Notes: generated by a model not told the origin, from the sequence alone. Numbered from the stretch's first letter, positions 16,782 through 26,579 are shown. The stretch is DNA of 64,000 nt from JAMZMI01 sp964353015 (GCA_964353015.1 CAYGUA010000001.1:186001-250000), one strand, 5' to 3'. Translations and numbers: made by a program.

Positions 16782-18569
16782 ATGAGAATTTACTTTCTTT
16801 CCATATGTCTAGTCATTTCAACCGGCTTAATTGCTCAGAAATCAATCACTTATGAACTTGATTTAAGTAATATTGAGCATCATGAGCTTGGTATCAAAGT
16901 AAAGTTTAGTGAACTAACAATGGACACTCTAGAAATTCGGATGCCCAATGCTTCTCCCGGAAGATATGCGTTGCACAATTTCGCGAAGAATGTTTATAAC
17001 GAATCAGCGAAGGATGCTAACTCAGGAAAGGAAATAGCATTCATCAAATCAACACCTTTTAGCTGGAAAATTCCTTTAAATACCAACGGTGTAATATTTG
17101 AATACACCCTCTTTGGGAATCACGCCGATGGCACATATGTTGGAATAGACGCAAGTAAATTACATCTAAACATGCCAGCCACATTTGTGTATGGTGCAAA
17201 CCTGGCGGACAGGAAAATTGAATTGCAAATCAATTTGGATGATTATCCAGAATGGTCAGTAGGTACTCAACTTGTCCGTGAGAATGACACCATTCTAAGC
17301 GCACCGAATTATTATTATTTCTACGACAGCCCTGTGGTGGTTGGTGAGATCGTTTGGAGAAGATGGCAAGTGGACAATCAAACCATTGAAGTTGCAATGA
17401 TTCATGAAGGAAACAATCAGGAACTAGACAATTATGTGTCTTGGATCAAACAGATTATTCTTCAAGAAAAAGCTGTGTTTGGCGAGCTACCTAAGTACGA
17501 TTATGGGAGATATACATTTCTCTGTGAATATAATCCTTGGGCAAGCGGAGGTGCCATGGAACATAGAAACAGCACCGTTTGCTCCAGTCAGGGTAATCTG
17601 GCACATCATGCACCCTATCTGATTGGCTCCATAGCTCATGAATTTTTTCATGGATGGAATATTGAACGCATCCGGCCGAAATCATTGGAGCCTTTCAATT
17701 TTGATGGACCAAATCAATCTGAGGAATTGTGGTTTGGAGAAGGATTTACTAACTATTACGATGAGCTGAGCATGTGCCGTGCAGGTGTCATCAACCAAGA
17801 TAAATTTCTAAGTACTGCAGAAAATGTACTCAATAAAGTAATGAATTCTCCAGGCAGATCGTTTCGGAATCCAATACAAATGAGTCAAAATGCCATTTTT
17901 GTGGATGCAGGAACTGCCAACGATCAGACCAATTATGATAATAATTACATCAGTTATTATACTTATGGTGAATTGCTTGGACTGGCGCTGGATCTCAGTA
18001 TTAGAAATCAGTTTTCAGGCCTTTCCCTTGATGACTATTTGAAGCTGGTTTGGAAAAAATATGGACAACCTGAAATACCCTATAATGTAGAAGATTTAAG
18101 GCAGACTCTTGGGGAACTCACAAATGACCAAGTTTTTGCAAATGCGTTTTTCGATCAATACATCTATGATTCTCAACTTCCTGATTTCAAATCGCTCTAC
18201 AATTATTTCGGCATTTCAGTTGCGCTTGCCACACCAGGAAAAATCTACACAGGGAAAGTGCATATTGATAAAAACAATATCATTACATCCAAGCTCATAA
18301 AAGGAACTGCATTGTATGAAGCTGGACTAAATGATGGAGATCGAATCATATCAGTAAGTGGAGTTGAAATTAAATCTGAAAACGATTTAGAGCGTGTTTT
18401 CTCTGAAATGGAACCTGGAAAATCCTATGCGGTCTCCTACGAACAGACAGGTAAATTGAAATCTTCAAAATTTACAGCCATACAAAATCCGACTATTAAG
18501 TTGAGTTATGATGCAAAAGCATCAAAGGCAAGTTTGAAGAAAAGGAATGATTGGCTAGGTGCTAAATAA
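16782..18569 (+). CDS. M61 family metallopeptidase with PDZ domain
   Basis: 595-residue secreted peptidase. The start at 16782 gives a normal signal peptide (MRIYFLSICLVISTGLIAQ); the longer upstream frame is unlikely because it covers the promoter. The zinc site is HEFFH (residues 286-290) with the downstream Glu in GEGFTNYYDEL. A PDZ domain follows near residues 500-570 (GTALYEAGLNDGDRIISVSGVEIKSENDLERV). M61 enzymes are glycyl-type aminopeptidases; this one acts in the periplasm or outside. Confidence 0.93.
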   Translation: MRIYFLSICLVISTGLIAQKSITYELDLSNIEHHELGIKVKFSELTMDTLEIRMPNASPGRYALHNFAKNVYNESAKDANSGKEIAFIKSTPFSWKIPLNTNGVIFEYTLFGNHADGTYVGIDASKLHLNMPATFVYGANLADRKIELQINLDDYPEWSVGTQLVRENDTILSAPNYYYFYDSPVVVGEIVWRRWQVDNQTIEVAMIHEGNNQELDNYVSWIKQIILQEKAVFGELPKYDYGRYTFLCEYNPWASGGAMEHRNSTVCSSQGNLAHHAPYLIGSIAHEFFHGWNIERIRPKSLEPFNFDGPNQSEELWFGEGFTNYYDELSMCRAGVINQDKFLSTAENVLNKVMNSPGRSFRNPIQMSQNAIFVDAGTANDQTNYDNNYISYYTYGELLGLALDLSIRNQFSGLSLDDYLKLVWKKYGQPEIPYNVEDLRQTLGELTNDQVFANAFFDQYIYDSQLPDFKSLYNYFGISVALATPGKIYTGKVHIDKNNIITSKLIKGTALYEAGLNDGDRIISVSGVEIKSENDLERVFSEMEPGKSYAVSYEQTGKLKSSKFTAIQNPTIKLSYDAKASKASLKKRNDWLGAK

Positions 18570-18579
18570 ATGCCATAAA

Positions 18580-18617
18580 AGAGAAAAGGCGCGACACTCA
18601 ATGAAGAATGCCACGCC
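18580..18617 (-). terminator. possible minus-strand hairpin terminator
   Basis: On the minus strand GGCGTGGCA (18617-18609) pairs with TGTCGCGCC (18596-18588), allowing G-U pairs, followed by TTTTCTCTTTTAT. No minus-strand gene precedes it within 200 bases. It is either a short antisense RNA end or a plus-strand 3' hairpin of the M61 gene. Apart from this element, the 228 bases before the next gene hold only its promoter. Confidence 0.4.
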
Positions 18618-18737
18618 CTTATCACCGCCTAATCTACATACCTAACAAACGAACCAGCATAAATGATTCAGGAAATTGCATATTTTTTTCATTTTTTTTC
18701 AAACTCGAAATACACCCATCTCATGTTTGTATTCTGA

Positions 18738-18745
18738 TACCTTTG
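18738..18745 (+). promoter_or_regulatory. -7 promoter box of the trans-sulfuration enzyme gene
   Basis: TACCTTTG is a perfect TAnnTTTG match, 52 bases before the start codon. The -33 position has no clear TTTG. Confidence 0.4.
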
Positions 18746-18797
18746 AAGACAGTTGATTTATAAGATCATTATATAGCTAAAAACCCCATTATAAACT

Positions 18798-19937
18798 ATG
18801 AAATTCGGTACCAAAGCCATTCACGCTGGGCAAGAACCAGATCCTACTACAGGAGCCATCATGACCCCTATTTATCAGACATCCACATATGCTCAGGAAT
18901 CTCCGGGAAAACATAAAGGGTATGAATATGCTAGAACCCAAAACCCCACCAGACATGCATTAGAGGCGAATCTTGCTGCATTGGAAAATGCTAAGTTTGG
19001 CAGGTGTTACGCTTCCGGACTTGCTGCTACAGATGCTATACTTAAGACCTTATTGCCTGGTGATGAGATTATAAGCACCAATGATCTATATGGAGGCACA
19101 TTTAGAATCTTCACTAAAGTTTATGAGAAGTTTGGCTTGAAATTCAAATTCGTAGATATGAAAGATTTGGAAGCAGTAAAAAATGCTTTCTCATCAAGCA
19201 CGAAGCTTGTATGGATAGAGACACCAACGAACCCAATGATGAATATCGTCGATATTGCGGCGGTTGCTGAGATAGCAAATGGATTCAATGCTACGACTGT
19301 CGTTGATAATACATTCGCAAGTCCATACTTGCAAAATCCTCTTGATTTGGGAGCCGATTTAGTGATGCATTCGGTAACAAAATATATCTCTGGTCATTCT
19401 GATGTGATTATGGGTTTTGTTGGCACAAATGATCCATTGATGGATGAAAAGTTGGGATTTGTTCAAAATGCTAGTGGAGCTGTGCCAGGACCACAAGATT
19501 GCTTCCTTGTCCTTCGAGGAGTAAAAACCCTTCATATCAGAATGGATAGACATTGTAAAAATGGAGAACTTGTAGCCAATTATCTCAAAGACCATCCAAA
19601 AGTACAGCATGTGTATTGGCCAGGATTTAAGAATCATCCGAACCATGATGTAGCTACCAAACAGATGAGAAATTATGGTGGTATGCTTTCATTCATCTTA
19701 AAAGAAGACAGTCAGGATGTTGCATTTAAAGTTCTTGAAAAGCTGAAAATATTCACTTTAGCGGAATCTTTGGGTGGTGTAGAATCATTGGCCGGACATC
19801 CTGCAAGCATGACTCATGCAAGTATACCAAGAGAGCAGCGACTAGCTGGTGGCTTGACTGATTCCCTTATCAGACTTTCAGTAGGTATTGAAGATGCTGA
19901 AGATTTGATTGCTGATTTGGAGCAGGCAATTGGATAA
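18798..19937 (+). CDS. cystathionine gamma-synthase/lyase family PLP enzyme
   Basis: 379 residues of the Cys/Met metabolism PLP family, fold type I. The PLP-binding Lys195 lies in SVTKYISGHSD; YGGT (residues about 97-100) and the YEYARTQNPTR loop are family hallmarks. It interconverts cysteine, homocysteine and cystathionine by beta/gamma elimination or replacement. Synthase, gamma-lyase or beta-lyase cannot be separated by eye, so no symbol is given. Ends with a strong terminator. Cytosolic. Confidence 0.95.
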   Translation: MKFGTKAIHAGQEPDPTTGAIMTPIYQTSTYAQESPGKHKGYEYARTQNPTRHALEANLAALENAKFGRCYASGLAATDAILKTLLPGDEIISTNDLYGGTFRIFTKVYEKFGLKFKFVDMKDLEAVKNAFSSSTKLVWIETPTNPMMNIVDIAAVAEIANGFNATTVVDNTFASPYLQNPLDLGADLVMHSVTKYISGHSDVIMGFVGTNDPLMDEKLGFVQNASGAVPGPQDCFLVLRGVKTLHIRMDRHCKNGELVANYLKDHPKVQHVYWPGFKNHPNHDVATKQMRNYGGMLSFILKEDSQDVAFKVLEKLKIFTLAESLGGVESLAGHPASMTHASIPREQRLAGGLTDSLIRLSVGIEDAEDLIADLEQAIG

Positions 19938-19960
19938 GTAATATTGATCTTAATATAGAA

Positions 19961-19994
19961 AAGCCAATCCTGAAAATTCAGGATTGGCTTTTTC
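19961..19994. terminator. bidirectional intrinsic terminator
   Basis: A 14-bp perfect stem, AAGCCAATCCTGAA and its complement, with a 2-base centre, followed by TTTTTCTT on the plus strand. It separates the plus-strand PLP enzyme gene from the convergent lipoprotein gene and could serve both. Confidence 0.9.
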
Positions 19995-20022
19995 TTAATG
20001 GTGATCTAGAAAATTTTATAGA

Positions 20023-20568
20023 TCAAATTTTGATAATATAACCTGTAAGCGTATCAGTAGCTGGGTTTAAGGTATCCTCAGCATTTTGATTTTGCATGGT
20101 GATAGATTTTAACTCAATATCTATTTTGGTATCATCATCAGCATTTTGCGTCACTACAACTGAGCCAGCTGATGCTACCCAATCAGTAAAGTTGTATTTA
20201 ACTGCATAAATGTAAACCTCACCAGCTCCGGGTGTATTTGAAGAAGTCACAGAATAAGTACCTGCTCCGATAGTTTGACTTTTTTCAAAGTTCAATGTCA
20301 ATGTTGGTCTATTGGTGTCTCCATTGCACTTATCCAAATTCAAATGAATTAATTCCGGCAAGCTGTGTTGCTGATTGGCAAATCCATCGGTAATACCACA
20401 ATCTTTTGCATTCGCAGCAAATCTTATCAAAGTTGCTTCTGGTTTTGTTCCGGATTCAGTATTTTCAGTCTCATCTGTATTATTTGGATCTTCTTCCTTA
20501 TCACAGGAAACCAAAACAATTGTAATTGTCAACAACGCTATCAGGATTAGTGGAATAGTTCTTTTCAT
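20023..20568 (-). CDS. hypothetical lipoprotein
   Basis: 181 residues. The ATG at 20568 (MKRTIPLILIALLTITIVLVSC) gives a lipoprotein signal with lipobox LVSC at Cys22, followed by an acidic linker rich in Asp, Asn, Thr and Glu typical of Bacteroidota surface lipoproteins. The remaining beta-rich domain (TLNFEKSQTIGAGTYSVTSSNTPGAGEVYIYAVKYNF) is not recognised. Two further Cys (in KDCGITDG and LDKCNGD) may form a disulfide. Confidence 0.78.
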   Translation of the reverse strand: MKRTIPLILIALLTITIVLVSCDKEEDPNNTDETENTESGTKPEATLIRFAANAKDCGITDGFANQQHSLPELIHLNLDKCNGDTNRPTLTLNFEKSQTIGAGTYSVTSSNTPGAGEVYIYAVKYNFTDWVASAGSVVVTQNADDDTKIDIELKSITMQNQNAEDTLNPATDTLTGYIIKI

Positions 20569-20699
20569 GTTTGTTAATTTTTTGTTTGAGTATTTTAACC
20601 GAGACAAAAGTAACATATTGATACATCTAGCGATCGATTATAAAAATTACTGGAGTAAAATGTTGGTCTCATTGATTTATTATCGATTCTGATTTAATT

Positions 20700-20733
20700 A
20701 CTATTAAAATAGTTGTATTACTATAAATATAGT
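20700..20733. promoter_or_regulatory. tandem BlaI-type operators
   Basis: Two perfect palindromes, ACTATT-AA-AATAGT (20700-20713) and ACTATA-AA-TATAGT (20720-20733), with centres exactly 20 bp apart (about two helical turns). The ACTA/TAGT arms resemble the half-sites bound by BlaI/MecI repressors, and the next gene encodes a BlaI-type repressor. The second site lies inside the promoter spacer, so self-repression is expected. Confidence 0.75.
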
Positions 20734-20743
20734 TATAAGTTTG
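20713..20743 (+). promoter_or_regulatory. blaI-like gene promoter, nearly leaderless
   Basis: TTG (20713-20715), a 20-base spacer, then TAAGTTTG (20736-20743), matching the Bacteroidota -33/-7 consensus. The start codon begins 5 bases after the -7 box, so the mRNA should start at or within a few bases of the ATG. Confidence 0.65.
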
Positions 20744-20747
20744 GCCC

Positions 20748-21125
20748 ATGAAAGAATTGACCAAAGCAGAAGAGCAAGTGATGAAGTATTTATGGAAACT
20801 AGGGAAAGCATATCTTAAAGATATTGTATCCCAATTCCCGAACCCTGCCCCGGCATATACTACCGTATCTACTGTGGTTAATGTATTGGTGAAAAAAGGG
20901 TTTATCGGTTTTGAATTACATGGCAAGGCCAAAGAGTATACTCCCTTGGTTAGCAAATCAAACTATATGAAGTACGCCTTCAAAGGCATGCTCAATACTT
21001 TCTTTAATGATTCACCTAAGCAATTTGCATCGTTCTTCACAAGTCAAAATGATCTGGATATTTCTGAATTAGAAGAGATGAAGTCAATGATTCAGGCAGA
21101 AATTAACCGACAAACAACTGACTAA
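20748..21125 (+). CDS. BlaI/MecI/CopY family repressor
   Basis: 125-residue winged-helix repressor: KELTKAEEQVMKYLWKLG, then YTTVSTVVNVLVKKGFIG (recognition helix) and the C-terminal dimerisation helices. Partner genes usually encode M56 (BlaR/MecR-like) membrane peptidases that cleave the repressor; here such a gene follows after 1 base. Two palindromic operators lie in its promoter. Controls its own operon and perhaps envelope genes elsewhere. Cytosolic. Confidence 0.93.
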   Translation: MKELTKAEEQVMKYLWKLGKAYLKDIVSQFPNPAPAYTTVSTVVNVLVKKGFIGFELHGKAKEYTPLVSKSNYMKYAFKGMLNTFFNDSPKQFASFFTSQNDLDISELEEMKSMIQAEINRQTTD

Positions 21126-21126
21126 T

Positions 21127-22497
21127 ATGGGAGCCTATCTTATTCAGCTTCTAAGCTATCAATTCGTATTGGCATTAATCTATATCACCTTATTGAGGCA
21201 ACACACTTGCTTCAGAATCAATCGGATTTATTTATTGGTTTCTATATTGTTACCGCTATTGCTCCCATGCATTCAATTTACATCTTCATACACTTTACTA
21301 CTAGAGAATTCATTATCTGCTTACATTCCAACAGTGCAAAATTTAGACTCTACCGTATGGGTAAAGTCCGTAAAATCCATTAGTCCTTTGGGTATCAATT
21401 CTCAAAATATTTTGGCTATTTCCTATGCTATTGGGGCCGGGATCTTACTGTTAAGATACCTTCGTAACCTATTTAAAATCAATGCTTTAATATATGAAAA
21501 CAAACCTATAACTTCAAACTCTGAGCTGAAGATATTTAGAATATCCTCTGCCCAACCTTTCTCCTTTTTCAATCAGATATTCATCCCTAATTATATGTTG
21601 GATAGTCCTGATTTCGAAAAAGTATTAGCCCACGAACAGCAGCACGCTCGTCAAAAACATTCATACGATCGACTGCTGATTGATTTCATTCTTGCTCTTC
21701 TGTGGATCAATCCTTTCATCTATTTATTTAAGAAGTGGTTGATTGAAGTTCATGAATTTGAAGCTGATGCGGCAGTAATTGCCACGCAGAAAAACAAACT
21801 CGAATACCAAATGACACTTCTGGAATTGAGTTTTCAAACTTCAAACTCGGGACTCGTTAGCTTCTTCAATTTTTCCATAATTAAAAGAAGAATCAAGATG
21901 ATGAATCAAAAAAAATCTAAAAACAAAGTTGCATTTAGAACACTTTTGGCTGTTCCATTTATATTGGCATTAGCCCTCCTATTTTCCTTCAAGCAATCCC
22001 AAATCATTGATAGTCCGCGCGTCAGGTCACTGAACGATATCTATTATTTATTAGATAATGTGGTAGAAGATAATATCCCATCCATATTTCCAGTGAAAAT
22101 TGCTGAAGGGGTCAAAGTACGCGTAAGTTCTGAATTTGGAAAGCGAATGGACCCAATAAACAAGGTTGAAAGGTGGCACAGGGGAATAGATATCGCCGCA
22201 CCAAAAGGCACTCCAGTCATTGCAACGGCAGACGGTTCAGTTGAATTGGTCCAATTTCAACCAAATGGATACGGGAATTTTGTCATTATCAAACATGATG
22301 ATTCTTATAAAACCAAATATGCACAGATGGATTCGTATCCTGTGAAAATTGGGGATTTGGTACAAAAAGGTGATATAATCGGCTATGTAGGCAGCTCAGG
22401 TAGAAGTACTGCCCCTCATCTACATTATGAAGTATATAAAGATGATCAGGTAGTAAATCCTGCAGATTATATCAACGACTACAAACCGGAAGGTTAA
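21127..22497 (+). CDS. M56 (BlaR1-like) membrane peptidase fused to M23 endopeptidase domain
   Basis: 456 residues. The N-terminal part has hydrophobic helices at about 8-24, 34-50, 93-110 and 185-203. Between the last two is the M56 zinc site HEQQH (169-173) with the downstream Glu in VHEFEAD. A further helix (about 270-288) leads to an outside M23 domain. That domain keeps all ligands: H351 and D355 in HRGIDIA, and H431/H433 in HLHYEV. Normal BlaR1 proteins end in a penicillin-binding sensor; here that position is taken by a LytM-like peptidoglycan hydrolase or binding domain. It likely senses cell-wall state and cleaves the BlaI-like partner. Confidence 0.92.
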   Translation: MGAYLIQLLSYQFVLALIYITLLRQHTCFRINRIYLLVSILLPLLLPCIQFTSSYTLLLENSLSAYIPTVQNLDSTVWVKSVKSISPLGINSQNILAISYAIGAGILLLRYLRNLFKINALIYENKPITSNSELKIFRISSAQPFSFFNQIFIPNYMLDSPDFEKVLAHEQQHARQKHSYDRLLIDFILALLWINPFIYLFKKWLIEVHEFEADAAVIATQKNKLEYQMTLLELSFQTSNSGLVSFFNFSIIKRRIKMMNQKKSKNKVAFRTLLAVPFILALALLFSFKQSQIIDSPRVRSLNDIYYLLDNVVEDNIPSIFPVKIAEGVKVRVSSEFGKRMDPINKVERWHRGIDIAAPKGTPVIATADGSVELVQFQPNGYGNFVIIKHDDSYKTKYAQMDSYPVKIGDLVQKGDIIGYVGSSGRSTAPHLHYEVYKDDQVVNPADYINDYKPEG

Positions 22498-22512
22498 CGG
22501 TTAATTTGACAA

Positions 22513-22546
22513 AAAGGAGATATCATTCATTGGTATCTCCTTTTTT
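22513..22546 (+). terminator. intrinsic terminator of the BlaI/M56 operon
   Basis: AAAGGAGATA (22513-22522) pairs with TATCTCCTTT (22534-22543), followed by more T residues. It starts 16 bases after the stop codon. Confidence 0.88.
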
Positions 22547-22610
22547 ATGAACTTATTGTTACATTTAGATGTATGTACATTGAATCAACCTTTATTGAAT
22601 CACGTTTTGA

Positions 22611-23495
22611 ATGGAGCGTAAACATTTTATCAAGCTATTAAGCCTCACACCTTTTGCCATGAGTATGGGAACATTGAATGATTTAAGTCAAATCTCCGAC
22701 AACTTATCATCATCGGAGAAAATGCCCGTTTTGTTTTTAGGTCATGGGAGTCCGATGAATGCAATAGATGAGAATGAGTTCGTTGCTGGATTTAGAAATG
22801 TGGCGAAAAAGATCCCTAAACCAAACGCCATCCTTTGTATTTCCGCGCATTGGTATACCCGTGGCACCAAAGTAACAGTGATGGATTTGCCTCCAACGAT
22901 CCATGATTTTGGTGGTTTTCCAAAGGCTCTTTTTGATGTACAATACCCTGCTCCCGGAGATCCTAAATTAGCTCAAGAAGCCAAAGCATTGCTTGATCCG
23001 GTATTAGTTGAATTAGATGAAAAATGGGGTTTGGATCATGGAGCATGGAGTGTGCTCAAACATTTGTATCCAAATGCTGATGTACCGGTCATTCAGCTCA
23101 GTATTGATTTTACAAAACCTCCATCCTATCATTTTGAGTTGGCAGGCAAGTTGAGCAAACTGAGAGAGAAAGGAGTACTAATTATTGGTAGTGGAAATAT
23201 TCTTCACAATCTCAGATTGGTTGATTTTCAAAATTTCAATAAGGTCGATTATGGTTATGATTGGGCGATAGAAGCACATGAAAAGATCAATAACTGGTTG
23301 ATTGATGGAAATTACGCGCCATTATTAGATTACAGAAATCAGGGTCAGGCATTACAGTTGGCCATACCTACACCAGATCATTTTTTACCTTTGATTTATG
23401 CACTCGGTCTACAAGACAAAAAAGAAACTCTTGAGCTTTTCAACGATAAATTGTTGGCTGGTTCGCTCAGTATGACTTCAATAAAGATTTGCTGA
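22611..23495 (+). CDS. ygiD: class III extradiol ring-cleavage dioxygenase (YgiD / 4,5-DOPA dioxygenase-like)
   Basis: 294 residues matching the LigB-superfamily YgiD group: VLFLGHGSPMNAI (first metal His), CISAHWYTRG (second His), HDFGGFP, LDHGAWSVL, GSGNILHNLR, and the C-terminal TPDHFLPL. The family opens the aromatic ring of DOPA-like catechols with Zn or Fe. An unusual N-terminal extension (MERKHFIKLLSLTPFAMS) may be an export or Tat-like signal but lacks the twin Arg, so the location is uncertain. The start lies 64 bases after the previous operon's terminator, so it has its own promoter. Confidence 0.9.
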   Translation: MERKHFIKLLSLTPFAMSMGTLNDLSQISDNLSSSEKMPVLFLGHGSPMNAIDENEFVAGFRNVAKKIPKPNAILCISAHWYTRGTKVTVMDLPPTIHDFGGFPKALFDVQYPAPGDPKLAQEAKALLDPVLVELDEKWGLDHGAWSVLKHLYPNADVPVIQLSIDFTKPPSYHFELAGKLSKLREKGVLIIGSGNILHNLRLVDFQNFNKVDYGYDWAIEAHEKINNWLIDGNYAPLLDYRNQGQALQLAIPTPDHFLPLIYALGLQDKKETLELFNDKLLAGSLSMTSIKIC

Positions 23496-23507
23496 CAGAA
23501 TAAAATC

Positions 23508-26500
23508 CTAATCTATTTTGATCAATCTCTCAGTATGAGAAGAGCCTTGATATTCGAGTGTAACGAAGTAAATGCCTTTCGGTAGGTTCTCTAAATTAAT
23601 CTTAAGCTGGTTTAATCCTTGGTTAATAGGTATGAAGGGAATCATTTTTCCATCAATTTGATGCAACCTAAGATTGTACATTACAACATTTTCACCAGTA
23701 ATTATAAGCTGGTTTTTTACAGGATTTGGGTAAAATCCATAATCCATAATCAAGGTGAATTCAATTCGTTCAATATTGGAATAAGAATAAGCCCCATCAA
23801 AATCTGTCTGTTTCAATCTATAATATGAAATTCCCTTTACTGGTACATCGTCAACAAAGTTATAAGCTATCAAATCAGTACTATTTCCGGCACCTTCGAT
23901 TTTACCTAAATTGTCCCATTCCTTTCCATTTATAGATCTTTCAATCTCGAAAAAGTCATTGTCAATTTCAGTCCCCGTAATCCATTCAATGCAAACCTCA
24001 TTTTGGCAAACCTCAGCATCAAAACTCATCAATTCTATTGGTAAAGGATTACTTGCTGCATCTGTGGTTCCAACGGTGTAATAGCCATCAAGTAACTGGG
24101 CATTTGGAATGATGAATGCAATGTCCTCATCACTAACTACTGGATTTATGGAGTGATCAGCTGTATAATTCTGAAAATCCAGAGGAATTGTGGAGCTATA
24201 TAAAAGCACATAGCCACTCCCAGCAGGGAATATATCCGTTCCGACAGATTCTTGAATATTGAAAGTAAGTTTGGCGTCAATGGTACCTGTTTTATCCAGG
24301 TACCAAACTTTTGAAATTCTTTGTTCAACAATGGGAATAGAAGTAAGATTGGCTGTGGAAGTACCACCTGAAATTCCATTATTTCCGGCGAAAAGATATT
24401 CATTGGCCGCATTGAATGTTCCATTGGCCATGGTGATTTTCAAACCACCTGACGCATTACTTTCTACATGACTTTCTGTTAATGTACCATCACTAGTTCC
24501 TATTCCCTGTATTCCTAATATATAATCAGCCGCATGGCCTGTGTAATAGTCTGTGCCAGATAAAGTAATGTTGTACTTCCCCGATAAATATTGTTGTACA
24601 ATCTCTTTTTCGGCACTATTGAGCTCAACACTAAAAGTTATGAATTCAGCAACATCCGCAGCAAAATAGTTTCCCGCGCTGGAATGATTCCTTCCCAATA
24701 CAAGTGGTGCTGATGCTGGATTATTTAAGCTAATAGATGTTGCATTCGAAGAAATTAAGGATCCGTTGCGGATATGATCTCTTCCACTTGGTCCATAGCT
24801 CGAATTTAAAACATAAGGATCTGAGTTTGTGAATCCTTCAAGATTGGCATTTACATAAGCACCTCCTGTGGAATGTCTACTCCGCAACCTACCTACATTT
24901 GTTCTTGAAACTAGTTCAAATCCGCCAATACCACCTGAATTTTCCCAGTTTACCAACGTATTGTTGTTCGCCGCATCAACAGCCGCATCATCAAATACTA
25001 TAAAGTATTCCAAAGCATTGGAACTTGCTAAATCGACACTTGCAGTTTGGAGATAATGGCTTGAACCATTGAAATCAACAGAGGATAAATTGTTTAAACC
25101 TGCATTAATATCTGTAAACGTTGCGCTTCCGGTAGAAAGATCGTAACCATGACCACTTTTATCGGCCCATAAAGATATCGAGCCGGCCATTTGCCCACTT
25201 TCGGATGTTCCTGCAGAAATGCCATCACCATCCAAATCACTTGCATCAAACCAAACTTCAAGTTTAGATGAACCATCTATTTCACCAATTCCTCCAGGTC
25301 CTGTAGTTCCAGTCAACCGTGGAATTTCTGTTCCATATTTTGAAGCCAGATAATTTTCTACTTGTCCTCTTTCGCTCTCACTTAAATTTCGATTATAAAC
25401 AATCACCTCAGCAATATGCCCGTCCCATGATTCCGTTCCTTGCCGCCCTATGCCGAAATCAGTCCAGGATTGTATTGTGCCATTGTAAGAACTACTGGCA
25501 CTTGCTTCAACACCTCTTATGTATTGCCCAGTTGTACCAGAACCGTCAGCATAATTGGTCATTATAAAATAAGTGCCAAGTTCCGCCGCACTTATCTGGC
25601 TATAATTGACAAATGTACCATTGGACTGAATTAGCCTTCCCCAAAAAACACCTGAATTCGAAACCCACATACCTATGGATTTGGTTGAGGTAGTGCTGCT
25701 GAATGCATTACCACTTGGAGCAGCATGAATAAGCCCTATATTATTGCTCGCATACGATCTTGGTTCGGCTACTATGAAAATCATATACGCATCTGCATCA
25801 GAAATTCCAGATGATAGAATACGATCACCATTTGCAGCAGTAAAGTTTAGTGCTGGGTTACCTAATATTTGATTGGTCTGATAATCTGGTCTATTTGATG
25901 CTTCTACGGCATCAATACCATACCCACTTTGATCACGCCACCTGCCCACAGCACCCCCGTTCAAGACAGAATGACTACTACCGTCTTCTACCCCGCAATC
26001 ACCCTTCAACCAAAGAACCAAATTAGATATTCCATCCATAGAATCCACTCCACCTGGTCCAGTGCAATCACCTTCTTTTTGACTACCTACACTGTAAAAA
26101 GTAGCGGGATTATTTCTATTCTCATTTTGTGTCGCAATCCAATTGGCCGTTCTAGTAGAATTGTATGTTGTATCTGAAGATGGATTTGTAGAAACCGACG
26201 CGTTTCCGTAAAATATTTCAAGATTCGTATCAGCAGTTGCCTTCAAAGATGGGACAGTTACATAAATCTCGTAATTCCCAGTAGCCCCGTCATAAGAGTG
26301 AATTATAAAGTCTAACCAACATCTGCAGTCTTTTAGCATCAATTGGATATCATAGCCATTGGCATTTTCTATCAATCCCCCGTTTGCAGTTGTTTTAAAT
26401 TGATCCGCAGTTATTGATAAATAGACAGGAAAGTCAACGAAATCGCTACTACCTGCTACCTTTGTATTATCAATAATAATTGACTTGCTCTTGCTAAAAG

Positions 26501-26579
26501 AACATTGAGCAAATCCATTCTCGTGAATCAAGAAAAAAGCAACTATAAAGATTAACAAAAAGGATAAACCTGTTTTCAT
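23508..26579 (-). CDS. giant secreted T9SS cargo with DUF2341 and two LamG-like domains
   Basis: 1023 residues with a signal peptide (ending GFAQC). Residues about 30-140 form a DUF2341 domain (FVDFPVYLSITADQF, DIQLMLKDCRCWLDFIIHSYDG, LEIFYGN). Two concanavalin-like LamG regions follow (about 185-415 and 430-675), each starting with a GGxxxxDG-type turn and ending in VENYLASKYG or VQQYLSGKYN. Next comes a beta-sandwich and a fibronectin-like segment (about 855-935), and finally a T9SS type A sorting domain (YGFYPNPVKNQLIITGE through KGIYFVTLEYQG). Exported and attached at the cell surface; probably adhesive or glycan-binding. Confidence 0.9.
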   Translation of the reverse strand: MKTGLSFLLIFIVAFFLIHENGFAQCSFSKSKSIIIDNTKVAGSSDFVDFPVYLSITADQFKTTANGGLIENANGYDIQLMLKDCRCWLDFIIHSYDGATGNYEIYVTVPSLKATADTNLEIFYGNASVSTNPSSDTTYNSTRTANWIATQNENRNNPATFYSVGSQKEGDCTGPGGVDSMDGISNLVLWLKGDCGVEDGSSHSVLNGGAVGRWRDQSGYGIDAVEASNRPDYQTNQILGNPALNFTAANGDRILSSGISDADAYMIFIVAEPRSYASNNIGLIHAAPSGNAFSSTTSTKSIGMWVSNSGVFWGRLIQSNGTFVNYSQISAAELGTYFIMTNYADGSGTTGQYIRGVEASASSSYNGTIQSWTDFGIGRQGTESWDGHIAEVIVYNRNLSESERGQVENYLASKYGTEIPRLTGTTGPGGIGEIDGSSKLEVWFDASDLDGDGISAGTSESGQMAGSISLWADKSGHGYDLSTGSATFTDINAGLNNLSSVDFNGSSHYLQTASVDLASSNALEYFIVFDDAAVDAANNNTLVNWENSGGIGGFELVSRTNVGRLRSRHSTGGAYVNANLEGFTNSDPYVLNSSYGPSGRDHIRNGSLISSNATSISLNNPASAPLVLGRNHSSAGNYFAADVAEFITFSVELNSAEKEIVQQYLSGKYNITLSGTDYYTGHAADYILGIQGIGTSDGTLTESHVESNASGGLKITMANGTFNAANEYLFAGNNGISGGTSTANLTSIPIVEQRISKVWYLDKTGTIDAKLTFNIQESVGTDIFPAGSGYVLLYSSTIPLDFQNYTADHSINPVVSDEDIAFIIPNAQLLDGYYTVGTTDAASNPLPIELMSFDAEVCQNEVCIEWITGTEIDNDFFEIERSINGKEWDNLGKIEGAGNSTDLIAYNFVDDVPVKGISYYRLKQTDFDGAYSYSNIERIEFTLIMDYGFYPNPVKNQLIITGENVVMYNLRLHQIDGKMIPFIPINQGLNQLKINLENLPKGIYFVTLEYQGSSHTERLIKID

